Assembly: GCA_964564655.1 (NCBI GenBank)
Contig: CAZMBO010000071.1
Location: 1 to 7,716, forward strand
Length of the DNA stretch: 7,716 nucleotides
Reading direction: 5' to 3'
Source: UBA8687 sp964564655
Lineage (GTDB): Bacteria > Nitrospinota > Nitrospinia > Nitrospinales > VA-1
This document shows, piece by piece, positions 1 to 7,110 of the stretch. The stretch's first letter is position 1, and each line of letters starts with the position of its first letter. The position numbers were made by a program, and so were the translations under genes. The notes under the pieces are model-generated. The model was not told the DNA's origin and did not search any database. It saw nothing but the letters and a program-made list of their open reading frames with translations.

Positions 1-452
1 TTATTGATGACCAGTAGATCGGACTTGGTTATGCCAGGCCCCCCTTTACGAGGGATCTTATCGCCGGCGGCGACATCAATCACGTATATAGTCAAGTCGG
101 AAAGTTCCGGGCTAAAAGTTGCCGCAAGATTATCGCCTCCGCTTTCTACAATGACCATATCCAGATCGGGGAAACTTCGGCTTAACTCATCAATCGCTGA
201 GAGGTTCATGGAGGCATCTTCACGAATAGCGGTATGCGGACACCCACCGGTTTCTACGCCCCGGATCCTTTCTTCTGCTAAAGCTTCGTTTCGGATTAAA
301 AATTGTGCATCTTCTTTTGTGTAAATATCGTTTGTCACAACGGCGATCTGATAATTGGCTCTCATTTTCTTACACAAGGCGTTGACTAAGGCTGTCTTTC
401 CCGAACCTACCGGTCCTCCAATTCCCATACGTAATACTTGTTTGCTAGTCAT
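1..452 (-). CDS. ureG: Urease accessory GTPase UreG (C-terminus cut by window edge)
   Basis: UreG is the cytoplasmic SIMIBI-class GTPase that, with UreD/UreF and UreE, delivers nickel to apo-urease. Reading back from ATG 452-450, 150 residues are present; the family is usually about 200-205 residues, so roughly the last quarter lies outside the window. Visible motifs: P-loop GPVGSGKT (residues 13-20), NDIYTKEDA (41-49), the Cys-Pro-His nickel-binding motif (71-73) inside GVETGGCPHTAIRED, and ESGGDNLAATFSP (103-115). The last residues, KSDLLVIN (143-150), lead into the expected guanine-specificity NKxD motif, which is cut. ATG lies 15 bases after the ureF stop; the leader is A-rich with no good Shine-Dalgarno, so translation may depend on coupling to ureF. 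No frameshift or stop is seen in the part present. The identification is secure. Confidence 0.97.
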   Translation of the reverse strand, partial: MTSKQVLRMGIGGPVGSGKTALVNALCKKMRANYQIAVVTNDIYTKEDAQFLIRNEALAEERIRGVETGGCPHTAIREDASMNLSAIDELSRSFPDLDMVIVESGGDNLAATFSPELSDLTIYVIDVAAGDKIPRKGGPGITKSDLLVIN

Positions 453-467
453 ATTTATTTTTAGTCT

Positions 468-1148
468 TTAAGATCGAAATAATCGAGCGTATTGAGTTTC
501 ATGAAAAGCACTGGCCATTCCTTGGCCTGGGGTTGTATAACCTATTTCCGTATCTTGTAGTGCTAAACCTGTTAATACAAGATCCGGAATGATTTCAATT
601 GTCGAAGACAATAGTTTCTGGCCGCTGGTTTGTCCCAATGGAACTAATTTAATTGCTGCCAACACCTGATTTTCGGCCCACATCCATAAATAGCCTAATG
701 AAGCTTCCCTGAGTGAAATCTTCCAATGCCACACTCCCAAAGCATAGACAGATAGAAAACATGCTCTTGATTTTTCTTTCCACTCAATAGCTTCAGAAAT
801 ACCCAGGTCACCTAGCAATCGGGCCAAGGCATGAGCCAGCTGTTGTTCTTCTTCTCTAAGTTCTCTCGAGTCACGACTTGCATATAAATAATCATTCCAA
901 TAAAGAACACTTTTCTTATCATTAGCCGACCATGCTTTGTGTAAACGAGATAGCAGGGGCACATCCAAATATGTTAAGGAATTTGCCAAGAGTCCTTGAA
1001 TCCACATTGAAGTTGTTTTTTCATCTTTTACCCAACCCGAAGAGACCGCATATTCCAATCCTTGTGAATATGCATAAGCCCCTATAGGGAGCATCGGGCT
1101 GCACAATTGCATTAATCGTAAAGTTTCTTCCGGTCGGTCAGAATTCAT
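468..1148 (-). CDS. ureF: Urease accessory protein UreF
   Basis: UreF is an all-helical urease chaperone that bridges UreD and UreG in the nickel-insertion complex. From ATG 1148 it is 226 residues, a normal family length. Family signatures: RLMQLCSPMLPIGAYAYSQG followed by LE (residues 11-32), SRDSRELREEE (91-101), the WAENQVLAAIKLVPLGQTSG stretch (157-176), and the C-terminal HETQYARLFRS (216-226), which in known structures contacts UreG. The frame is open for 28 more codons up to an ATG at 1232. That longer start would lie inside ureE and adds residues unlike any UreF N-terminus, so 1148 is chosen. This start sits one base after the ureE TAA (TAA-A-ATG) and has no clear Shine-Dalgarno of its own, which points to translational coupling with ureE. 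Confidence 0.96.
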   Translation of the reverse strand: MNSDRPEETLRLMQLCSPMLPIGAYAYSQGLEYAVSSGWVKDEKTTSMWIQGLLANSLTYLDVPLLSRLHKAWSANDKKSVLYWNDYLYASRDSRELREEEQQLAHALARLLGDLGISEAIEWKEKSRACFLSVYALGVWHWKISLREASLGYLWMWAENQVLAAIKLVPLGQTSGQKLLSSTIEIIPDLVLTGLALQDTEIGYTTPGQGMASAFHETQYARLFRS

Positions 1149-1149
1149 T

Positions 1150-1614
1150 TTAGATTTCTGAATCGTGGGGATGAGAGTGTGAATGATTGGAGTGCCCACT
1201 ATAGGCTCCGCTTTCTGGCTCAAAAGGGGCACATTCGTGTTTCACAGAAAGCCCCAAAGATTGAACCATTTCTTCCAGCACATGGTCCCTTTGAATGTGC
1301 AGCCAGCCTTTTCCTATTTGGAGAGGAACATGTCGATTCCCCAAGTGGTAACAGGCCCGAGCCAAAAGAAAAGAGTTTTCTGTGGAAATAACTGCGACCT
1401 CTTCATTAGCGGCGCGAACCTCGATAATCAATCCATTGTCTGCCCGCAATAATTCACCATGACGCAAAACACTTCCACGCTCCAGCATCAATGCAACTTC
1501 CTGATTGTTATCCAGAGAAACCCGTAATCGACTCTTTTGCCTTTTTTCGAACGACAAGGTTAGACTTGCAGAGGGTGTTAAAGGAGTGGCCAGTTTCTCG
1601 GTAACTTTTAACAT
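1150..1614 (-). CDS. ureE: Urease nickel metallochaperone UreE
   Basis: UreE is a homodimeric cytoplasmic nickel carrier that hands Ni(II) to UreG. The 154 residues show an N-terminal beta domain (about 1-75) and a metal-binding C-terminal domain. The conserved RACYHLGNRHVPLQI (86-100) contains the dimer-interface nickel-ligand histidine, His95 here (His96 in Klebsiella). DHVLEEMVQSLG (110-121) and FEPESGAY (131-138) are also family signatures. The protein ends in a short histidine-rich tail with five His in residues 141-150, typical of UreE proteins with extra nickel-storage capacity but shorter than the Klebsiella tail. ATG 1614 is 15 bases downstream of the ureC stop. No good Shine-Dalgarno is visible before it, so it probably relies on the upstream ureC ribosomes. 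Confidence 0.96.
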   Translation of the reverse strand: MLKVTEKLATPLTPSASLTLSFEKRQKSRLRVSLDNNQEVALMLERGSVLRHGELLRADNGLIIEVRAANEEVAVISTENSFLLARACYHLGNRHVPLQIGKGWLHIQRDHVLEEMVQSLGLSVKHECAPFEPESGAYSGHSNHSHSHPHDSEI

Positions 1615-1629
1615 TTAATGAGGTTCTAA

Positions 1630-3333
1630 TTAAAAAAGAAAATAACGTTGGGCCAGAGGTAATTCTTTTGCTGGCTCGCAAGTTAAAAGGTCACCATCTG
1701 CTCGGACCTCATAAGTCTGTGAGTCCACTTCTATTTTCGGAAGATAGCTGTTATGAACAAGCTGTTTTTTGGTGATACCGCGTGTATCGTGGACCGAAAC
1801 CAATCGTTTATTCAATCGAAGTTTTTCACCCATGCCATTTCCATTAGCGGCTTTTGACACAAAGCTTACGCAGGTCTCACTTCGAGCTCCTCCAAGCGCT
1901 CCAAACATCGGACGGTAGTGAACGGGTTGTGGTGTAGGAATCGAAGCATTAGGGTCTCCCATGGGAGCGGCTGCGATCATTCCGCCTTTAATAATCATTG
2001 CCGGCTTTGCACCAAAAAATGCTGGTTTCCACAAAACAATATCCGCGAGCTTTCCAATTTCTATGGAGCCTACTTCGTGGCTGATTCCATGAGTGATGGC
2101 CGGGTTAATCGTATACTTGGCCACATAACGTTTGGCACGAAAGTTATCATGGTGGGAAGGATCTGGACTTAACGGTCCTCGTTGCACTTTCATTTTATGA
2201 GCAGTTTGCCAGGTTCTACAGATCACCTCCCCAATTCGTCCCATAGCCTGCGAATCAGATGCGATCATGCTAAAAGCTCCTAAATCGTGCAGAATATCTT
2301 CTGCTGCAATAGTTTCCCTTCTTATACGCGATTCAGCAAACGCAACATCTTCAGGAATTTTGGGATCTAAGTGGTGGCAAACCATGAGCATGTCTAAATG
2401 CTCATCAATGGTGTTAACCGTATAAGGGCGTGTAGGATTTGTGGATGAAGGCAATACATTTGAGACGCCACAGGCTTTTATGATATCGGGAGCATGCCCA
2501 CCACCGGCACCCTCCGTATGATAAGTGTGGATAGCTCGGCCTTTAAACGCGGCTAATGTGTTTTCAACGAAACCGGATTCATTTAAAGTATCGGTATGAA
2601 TAGCAACTTGCACGTCAAAATTATCGGCAACCGTTAAACAGTTATCAATTGCCTTCGGGGTAGTTCCCCAGTCTTCATGAAGTTTCAACCCCATAGCTCC
2701 TGCAAGAACTTGTTCTTCAAGAGCGGCGGGGAGACTGGCATTGCCTTTACCCATGAAACCGAAATTCATTGGCAATTCTTCCACCGCTTGATACATGCGC
2801 TCAATATTCCAGGGTCCCGGTGTACAAGTTGTTGCATTTGTCCCAGCGGCCGGCCCTGTGCCACCTCCCAGCATGGTAGTGATTCCGGACATAAGAGCTT
2901 CTTCCACTTGCTGTGGGCAAATGAAATGGATATGCGCATCCAGCGCTCCTGCAGTTGCAATTAGTCCTTCGCCTGCAATCGCTTCCGTTCCGGGGCCGAC
3001 AATGATGTCAATATCGGGTTGGACGTCAGGATTTCCGGCTTTTCCAATTCCAACAATGCGACCAGATTTAATTCCAATATCGGCCTTAACGATGCCCCAA
3101 TGGTCTAGGATTAAAGCATTCGTTATTACAACATCCACAGATTCTTTGGAAGTTCTTTGGCTTTGTCCCATTCCGTCTCGAATAACCTTGCCGCCTCCAA
3201 ACTTAACTTCCTCACCATAGGAAGTTTTATCTTGTTCGACTTCAATCCATAGCTCGGTATCACCCAGACGTACACGATCACCGGTTGTGGGACCATACAT
3301 ATCCGCATACGCTCGTCTGCTTATCTCACTCAT
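1630..3333 (-). CDS. ureC: Urease catalytic (alpha) subunit UreC
   Basis: This is the catalytic subunit of urease (EC 3.5.1.5), a (beta/alpha)8 amidohydrolase with a dinuclear nickel centre; urea is hydrolysed to ammonia and carbamate. It has 567 residues, the standard length. All active-site residues fall at Klebsiella numbering: His134 and His136 in LDAHIHF, the Lys217 that becomes carbamylated in GLKLHEDWG, substrate-binding His219, nickel ligands His246 (VAIHTDTLNE) and His272 (HTYHTEGAGGGHAPD), flap residues Cys319 and His320 (MVCHHLDP), and Asp360 (MIASDSQAMGR). Its ATG overlaps the ureB stop by one base (TAATG), with GGAG 8 bases upstream, so ureB and ureC are translationally coupled. 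UreA, UreB and UreC are separate polypeptides, as in most bacteria and unlike the fused subunits of Helicobacter or plants. Nothing suggests inactivation. Confidence 0.99.
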   Translation of the reverse strand: MSEISRRAYADMYGPTTGDRVRLGDTELWIEVEQDKTSYGEEVKFGGGKVIRDGMGQSQRTSKESVDVVITNALILDHWGIVKADIGIKSGRIVGIGKAGNPDVQPDIDIIVGPGTEAIAGEGLIATAGALDAHIHFICPQQVEEALMSGITTMLGGGTGPAAGTNATTCTPGPWNIERMYQAVEELPMNFGFMGKGNASLPAALEEQVLAGAMGLKLHEDWGTTPKAIDNCLTVADNFDVQVAIHTDTLNESGFVENTLAAFKGRAIHTYHTEGAGGGHAPDIIKACGVSNVLPSSTNPTRPYTVNTIDEHLDMLMVCHHLDPKIPEDVAFAESRIRRETIAAEDILHDLGAFSMIASDSQAMGRIGEVICRTWQTAHKMKVQRGPLSPDPSHHDNFRAKRYVAKYTINPAITHGISHEVGSIEIGKLADIVLWKPAFFGAKPAMIIKGGMIAAAPMGDPNASIPTPQPVHYRPMFGALGGARSETCVSFVSKAANGNGMGEKLRLNKRLVSVHDTRGITKKQLVHNSYLPKIEVDSQTYEVRADGDLLTCEPAKELPLAQRYFLF

Positions 3334-3647
3334 TATTCTTTCTCCAATTGTCCCATTATTTTTCCATTGAACCCATATACTTGCCTGGAGCCTGAATAGG
3401 CGACCAATTCGACTTCACGATTTTGTCCTGGCTCAAACCTTATTGCTGTTCCTGCAGGTATGTTTAGGCGAAAACCTTTTGTTTTTTCACGATCGAAAAG
3501 CAATGCATCATTAGTTTCGAAAAAATGATAGTGTGATCCTACTTGGATGGGTCTATCGCCAGAATTGGAGACAGTTGTTTTTCTCGTTTCCCCGTTTTTA
3601 TTGAGGGCTATGTTTCCATCCTTTACTTTTATTTCTCCGGGAATCAT
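3333..3647 (-). CDS. ureB: Urease beta subunit UreB
   Basis: UreB is the small structural beta subunit that packs with UreA and UreC in the (alpha-beta-gamma)3 urease trimer. From the chosen start it is 104 residues, a normal length. Motifs: MIPGEI at the very start, GDRPIQVGSHYHF (30-42), and RLNIPAGTAIRFEPGQ (60-75). A second in-frame ATG lies two codons upstream at 3653 (giving Met-Glu-Met). The 3647 start is preferred because known UreB proteins begin at MIPGE and because GGAG at 3658-3655 is 7 bases from it but only 1 base from the 3653 ATG. It follows the ureA stop by 13 bases and overlaps ureC by one base. Confidence 0.96.
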   Translation of the reverse strand: MIPGEIKVKDGNIALNKNGETRKTTVSNSGDRPIQVGSHYHFFETNDALLFDREKTKGFRLNIPAGTAIRFEPGQNREVELVAYSGSRQVYGFNGKIMGQLEKE

Positions 3648-3654
3648 TTCCATT

Positions 3655-3658
3655 CTCC
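3655..3658 (-). promoter_or_regulatory. Shine-Dalgarno that decides the ureB start
   Basis: GGAG lies just after the ureA stop. Its distance is 7 bases to the ATG at 3647 and 1 base to the ATG at 3653, favouring the inner start, which also matches the conserved MIPGE N-terminus of the family. Confidence 0.6.
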
Positions 3659-3660
3659 AT

Positions 3661-3963
3661 TTATGGAATAGGGTTGTGAACAGTAACTAACTTGGTGCCG
3701 TCAGGGAAAGTAGCCTCTACTTGAACCTCATGGATCATTTCTGGAATCCCCTCCATAACATCTTCACGTTTTAGTAAGGTAGTTCCATAACTCATCAATT
3801 CAGCAACACTTTTGCCATCACGAGCGGCTTCCAGAATGGCAGCTGAAATATAGGCAATGGCTTCTGGATAATTAAGTTTCACTCCGCGACCCAGTCTCCT
3901 TTCCGCTAATAACCCCGCAGTAAATATCATCAACTTATCTTTTTCTCTAGGGGAAAGCTCCAT
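3661..3963 (-). CDS. ureA: Urease gamma subunit UreA
   Basis: UreA is the smallest structural subunit of urease. The 100-residue protein has the canonical length and signatures: MELSPREKDKLMIFTAGLLA at the N-terminus, the RLGRGVKLNYPEAIAYI region (23-39), AARDGKSVAELMSYG (46-60), and EGIPEMIHEVQVEATFPDGT (71-90) near the C-terminus, ending in VHNPIP. The start at 3963 is supported by a strong purine-rich site (AGAGAGGAG) with its last G only 3 bases from the ATG. It is the first structural gene of the cluster, 67 bases after the ureD stop, and has a promoter-like sequence in that gap; ureB follows after 13 bases. Confidence 0.98.
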   Translation of the reverse strand: MELSPREKDKLMIFTAGLLAERRLGRGVKLNYPEAIAYISAAILEAARDGKSVAELMSYGTTLLKREDVMEGIPEMIHEVQVEATFPDGTKLVTVHNPIP

Positions 3964-3988
3964 ATTCTCCTCTCTTTACATATAGGAC

Positions 3989-4018
3989 TTAATATCAGTA
4001 TTTAAATTTTAAAGTCAA
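3989..4018 (-). promoter_or_regulatory. Possible sigma-70 promoter upstream of ureA
   Basis: On the minus strand in the ureD-ureA gap, TTGACT (4018-4013) is followed after 18 bases by TATTAA (3994-3989), preceded by a TG at -15/-14 (TGaTATTAA, an extended -10 element). Transcription would begin near 3982, about 20 bases before the ureA start codon. This could drive ureABCEFG separately from ureD. The stretch is very AT-rich, so a chance match is possible, and the genes could equally be read through from ureD. Confidence 0.35.
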
Positions 4019-4030
4019 TTAATCCTTATA

Positions 4031-4882
4031 TCAAGTTTTCCAAATTCGTGGTTCTACAATTTTAAGTTGGATTACTCCTTGGCGGAAAACTTTCCAAGCC
4101 TTGACAAAGTAGTTTCTAGCTCTTTCCACACTATTTCCCAGGAAGTAACAGAGGATAATATCATCCACTTGGGTTGCAGAAAACAATTCTTGGTCAGTTG
4201 AAGCATTTGCTAGATTTTTCAAGGAATCCAAAAGTCCTGCATTATCAGTCATGCAAACCATATTCCCAATGACAGGCAAGCCAAGTAACCCCCATTTAGC
4301 ATGCAGAGACGAATCTCCTCCCTTTAATAATAGACGTTCAATCTGTAAAGGCCTGCCTTCCCGCCAAATTTCAAAACGCTGATCCAACTCACCTTGGCTG
4401 AAATTTTCGTTCGAGGCTGGTCGTCCCAGACATGAGATTTCCCAGCCCATAAAATTACTATCACGAGACAATTCAATTTTAGTTTTAATCTGCGCTTTGG
4501 CACCGGAAAATATTATATTTTCCGATGGGAACCATTCCAAGGTCCCCTTTGGCGCAACTTTTATAACCTGTTCCTGTCTGGCCACTGGTCCAGCACTGCG
4601 ATAAAACTTTCCCGCTGCAGGAGTTGTAATCAAAGCATGTGCATTTGAGTTTACATCCACACAAATATTTAAACGGTCTCCCCCAACCACTCCGCCCGGC
4701 GGGTGCAATATATAAACGTGACAGGTTCCGTTAAGCTCTGGATAAAATGGTTTCTGTACTTGCAGAGGGCCGTGGTGTTTCCGATGGCTAAGTATGGTCT
4801 TATTGTTAGAGTTTGAAAACTCCAAGTCCAACCGAGCTCCCCATTCCGCATTCAAATTTTCTTTTATTTCAGTTGTTGGCAT
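4031..4882 (-). CDS. ureD: Urease accessory protein UreD (UreH), start close to an assembly gap
   Basis: UreD is the scaffold chaperone that binds apo-urease first and recruits UreF and UreG for nickel insertion. From ATG 4882 it is 283 residues, within the family range. Signatures: HHGPLQVQKPFYPE (36-49), CHVYILHPPGGVVGGD (54-69), KFYRSAG (92-98), LEWFPSENIIFSGA (115-128), GWEISCLGRPAS (146-157), and the terminal PRIWKT (278-283). The start is only 12 bases from a run of Ns and the frame stays open into it (Phe-Ile-Lys-Leu before Met), with no clear Shine-Dalgarno visible. A slightly longer N-terminus inside the gap therefore cannot be excluded, though the AEWGARLDLEF stretch (12-22) aligns near the start of known UreD proteins. 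The apparent in-frame join to the TPR protein across the Ns is not real. Confidence 0.95.
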   Translation of the reverse strand: MPTTEIKENLNAEWGARLDLEFSNSNNKTILSHRKHHGPLQVQKPFYPELNGTCHVYILHPPGGVVGGDRLNICVDVNSNAHALITTPAAGKFYRSAGPVARQEQVIKVAPKGTLEWFPSENIIFSGAKAQIKTKIELSRDSNFMGWEISCLGRPASNENFSQGELDQRFEIWREGRPLQIERLLLKGGDSSLHAKWGLLGLPVIGNMVCMTDNAGLLDSLKNLANASTDQELFSATQVDDIILCYFLGNSVERARNYFVKAWKVFRQGVIQLKIVEPRIWKT

Positions 4883-4894
4883 TAATTTAATGAA

Positions 4895-4994
4895 NNNNNN
4901 NNNNNNNNNNNNNNNNNNNNNNNNNNNNNNNNNNNNNNNNNNNNNNNNNNNNNNNNNNNNNNNNNNNNNNNNNNNNNNNNNNNNNNNNNNNNNN
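4895..4994. other. Assembly gap, exactly 100 N
   Basis: A run of exactly 100 Ns separates the 5' end of ureD from the 3' part of the membrane-TPR gene. A round 100 is the usual placeholder for a scaffold gap of unknown size, so the true distance, the missing C-terminus of the TPR protein, the ureD promoter and possibly other small genes are hidden. Any reading frame crossing it is meaningless. The left flank is ureD and the right flank is TPR repeat DNA, which may have caused the assembly break. Confidence 0.98.
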
Positions 4995-5665
4995 TCATTA
5001 TTTTTATTCATCGCAAGGTATAGAACCCCCAAATTATTTATTGTTTCAATATAATTTGGGTCTAGCTCCAAAACCTTTCTGTACATATTTTCTGCATCCT
5101 TAAACTTTTTCATTTCATAGTACAGGACGCCCAGATTGTTATAGGCCCGTACCTTGCGAGGCCAGGTTTTTATAACCTGCAGATATTCCACTTCAGCCTG
5201 CTGAAACCTACTAGTTTGATAATACAACGCTCCTAAATTGTTCCGCGCTCCTTCAGATTCGGGATCGAGTTCCAGCATTTTTTTAAATTGTTCTTCTGCC
5301 TCAAGAAACCGTCCTGTTTTCGCATAAAGCTGACCAAGTCGAAGTTGCACTGGCTCTGCCTCAGGTTTTAAACGCAAGGCCTTCTTATACTCATTTTGCG
5401 CAAGATCCTCTTGCCCTAACTTTTCATATAAAATACCCAAACGATAGAGCACTCTTTCATCTTTAGCATTTAGTAATAGTGCTTTTTGCAATGCCTCCTT
5501 AGCTTCTGCAAGTCGACCCTGATTTGTATAAATCATTCCAAGATAAAGAAATGTGTCAACCTGATTTGGTTGAATTCTCAACGCTGTTTTTAATTGATTT
5601 TCGGCCTTTTTAAGCTGACCTTCTTGAAAATAATATGTAGCAAGGTTCGCATGAGCACGGTACAC
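4995..5665 (-). repeat. Tandem TPR-coding repeats (about 102-base units)
   Basis: This is the 3' part of the membrane-TPR gene. It encodes consecutive 34-residue TPR units starting near residues 420, 454, 488, 522, 556, 590 and 624, each with the pattern (N)LGxLYxxxgrfxeAexxyxkaLeLdP. Units differ in sequence at the protein level, so this is an old protein repeat and not a recent DNA duplication. The last unit is interrupted by the Ns. Confidence 0.85.
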
Positions 5666-6922
5666 TTTTTTTGGAAACTTTTTCACTACGGGTATCCAAA
5701 GCGACTCGCCGTCGTGCCAAATTTTGGTTTGTTTAGAAGATAAGATACTGAGGGCAAAAACCATGATAGTGGTTCCCAGAATAATCCCCGATCGAAACAT
5801 ATTTCTTTGCCATAAGTTCGTTAGCCCTGCTCCCACTAAAAAGACAGGACCCAGAGTTGGGATGTAGGTATACCGGTCTGCCATCGCCTGTGTTCCCACT
5901 TTAATAATGCCAATAACCGGCGCCAGGGTAACCAGATAAAATAGCCATGCTATGGCCCATGCAGGGTTGCCCTTCCGCCATTGATAAAAACTAAACAGAG
6001 TAGCCCCAAGAAATAAAGTCAACCCCAGCAAGAATTTCATACTGAGCCAGGAAGGATTTTCCCATAATGGATAAAACGGTAACAGGTCCCGAGGCCAAAA
6101 CGTTTTTTCTACGTATGCCCAGAGTGTATGGAAAGAATTTATGATTCGGTCAGAAAGAGAGGTTTCTTGCAAAGTCCTGACCGCACCGGTAGTTCCCTGA
6201 GCTAATAGAGTCAATACTCCACCCATCAGACTCAAAGCAAAGAGGGGTAATTTTTCCATCACAAGAGACGGGAGGTCCTTTGCCAAACGCAAACGTTCCA
6301 GAGGGAAAATATCTAAAAGTAAAAGCACAATGGGTAATGTTACAGCCATCGGCTTGGACATGATTGCCAATGCAAAGAGAAAAAACATAATACTATATAT
6401 CCAACGCTTTTTCTCACGTACATAAAGGTAATAGGCTCCAATGGTCGAAAAATATAAGAAGCCACAAAGCAAATCCTTGCGTTCCGAAATCCAAGCTACT
6501 GATTCAACGCGTAAAGGATGCAGCCCAAATAACAGGGCTGTAAATATGCCTCCTACATACACACTATAATTAGAACCTTGTTGCCCTCTACCTACCAATA
6601 AGACAAATAGTGCAAATACCCAGCAGGTATTTAACCCATGCAGAAACAAACTTGTCAAATGATGTCCCCAAGGATTCAAACCATAAATTTGATAATCCAG
6701 CGCATGCGAAAACCAGGTGAGTGGATGCCAGTTTGCAGAGTGAAACGAAACGGTCATCTCAAAAAAATTGGCCCATTTCTGAATCATGGGATTTTCGGTA
6801 ACGTATTCAAAATCGTCCCAATTAAGAACAAACCCGTTATCTAGAACACCTCGAAACATCATCACAGTAATTAAAAACAATCCCGCCAGTGATAATAAAA
6901 ATTTTGAATTGAAAAAATTCAT
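4995..6922 (-). CDS. Membrane-TPR protein, GT-C glycosyltransferase-like (C-terminus lost in gap)
   Basis: 642 residues are present from ATG 6922 to the gap. The N-terminal part (about 1-395) is hydrophobic with roughly ten or eleven membrane segments, including about 7-24, 87-110, 121-135, 151-168, 172-206, 224-241, 295-313, 321-340, 356-370 and 376-394. Conserved points: an acidic pair in the first extracytoplasmic loop (NWDDFEYV, 34-41), NWHPLTWFSHALD (64-76), HPLRVESVAWISERKDLL (135-152) and ADRYTYIPTLG (348-358). An acidic pair in the first loop is typical of GT-C enzymes using lipid-linked sugars. Residues about 420 to 623 form six 34-residue TPR units, with a seventh cut by the gap. 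The layout is like the eukaryotic TMTC O-mannosyltransferases, so sugar transfer to exported proteins is a reasonable inference, but substrate and activity are unknown. No clear Shine-Dalgarno precedes the start. A diverged paralogue starts at 7481 on the opposite strand. Confidence 0.85.
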
Positions 6923-6998
6923 AAATCGTCGATTATTTTTTTATGAACATATAGGTCATGAACAAGTTTATATTAGATGTTGTCGCGTCAACTTTTCC

Positions 6999-7017
6999 AG
7001 ACAAAAGGTGCCTGTCT
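6999..7017. repeat. Short inverted repeat AGACA-N9-TGTCT
   Basis: Perfect 5-base arms 9 bases apart, 19 bases in total, lie in the divergent spacer, ending 7 bases upstream of a TTGACG element reading toward the membrane-TPR gene. The size and symmetry would suit a dimeric repressor site. The arms are short and may be chance. Confidence 0.25.
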
Positions 7018-7099
7018 AATGGTTTCGTTTTCCGATCGTTGTTAAATTTCATTTATAAATAATATTTCAGTTTATCCATCAAGTACAGATCGAATAATT

Positions 7100-7105
7100 A
7101 GGAGG
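7100..7105 (+). promoter_or_regulatory. Strong Shine-Dalgarno AGGAGG of the small membrane protein
   Basis: A perfect AGGAGG ends 5 bases before ATG 7111. It is the best ribosome-binding site in the window and strongly supports the small reading frame that follows as a real, well-translated gene. Confidence 0.8.
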
Positions 7106-7110
7106 AGATA

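Larger units (their letters stand above)
6923..7110. other. AT-rich divergent intergenic spacer
   Basis: This stretch separates the minus-strand membrane-TPR gene from the plus-strand small membrane protein and must hold both promoters if they are transcribed separately. On the minus strand a TTGACG (6991-6986) is present, but the nearest good -10 (TATAAA, 6972-6967) is only 13 bases away. On the plus strand, AT-rich -10-like elements (TATAAA at 7054, TAATAT at 7060) and a TTGTTA at 7039 occur with poor spacing. A short inverted repeat lies at 6999-7017. No RNA gene or convincing terminator is seen. Confidence 0.5.

Noticed and set aside
4..324. A plus-strand open frame of 106 codons
   Set aside because: It is antisense to ureG, whose reading frame carries clear family motifs; the plus-strand product has no recognisable features.
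468..1232. A longer UreF starting at ATG 1232 inside ureE
   Set aside because: The 28 extra residues overlap ureE out of frame and do not look like a UreF N-terminus; ATG 1148 matches the family and sits one base after the ureE stop.
2795..3220. A plus-strand open frame of 141 codons
   Set aside because: It is the antisense shadow of highly conserved ureC sequence and has a Pro/Ser-rich composition typical of such shadows.
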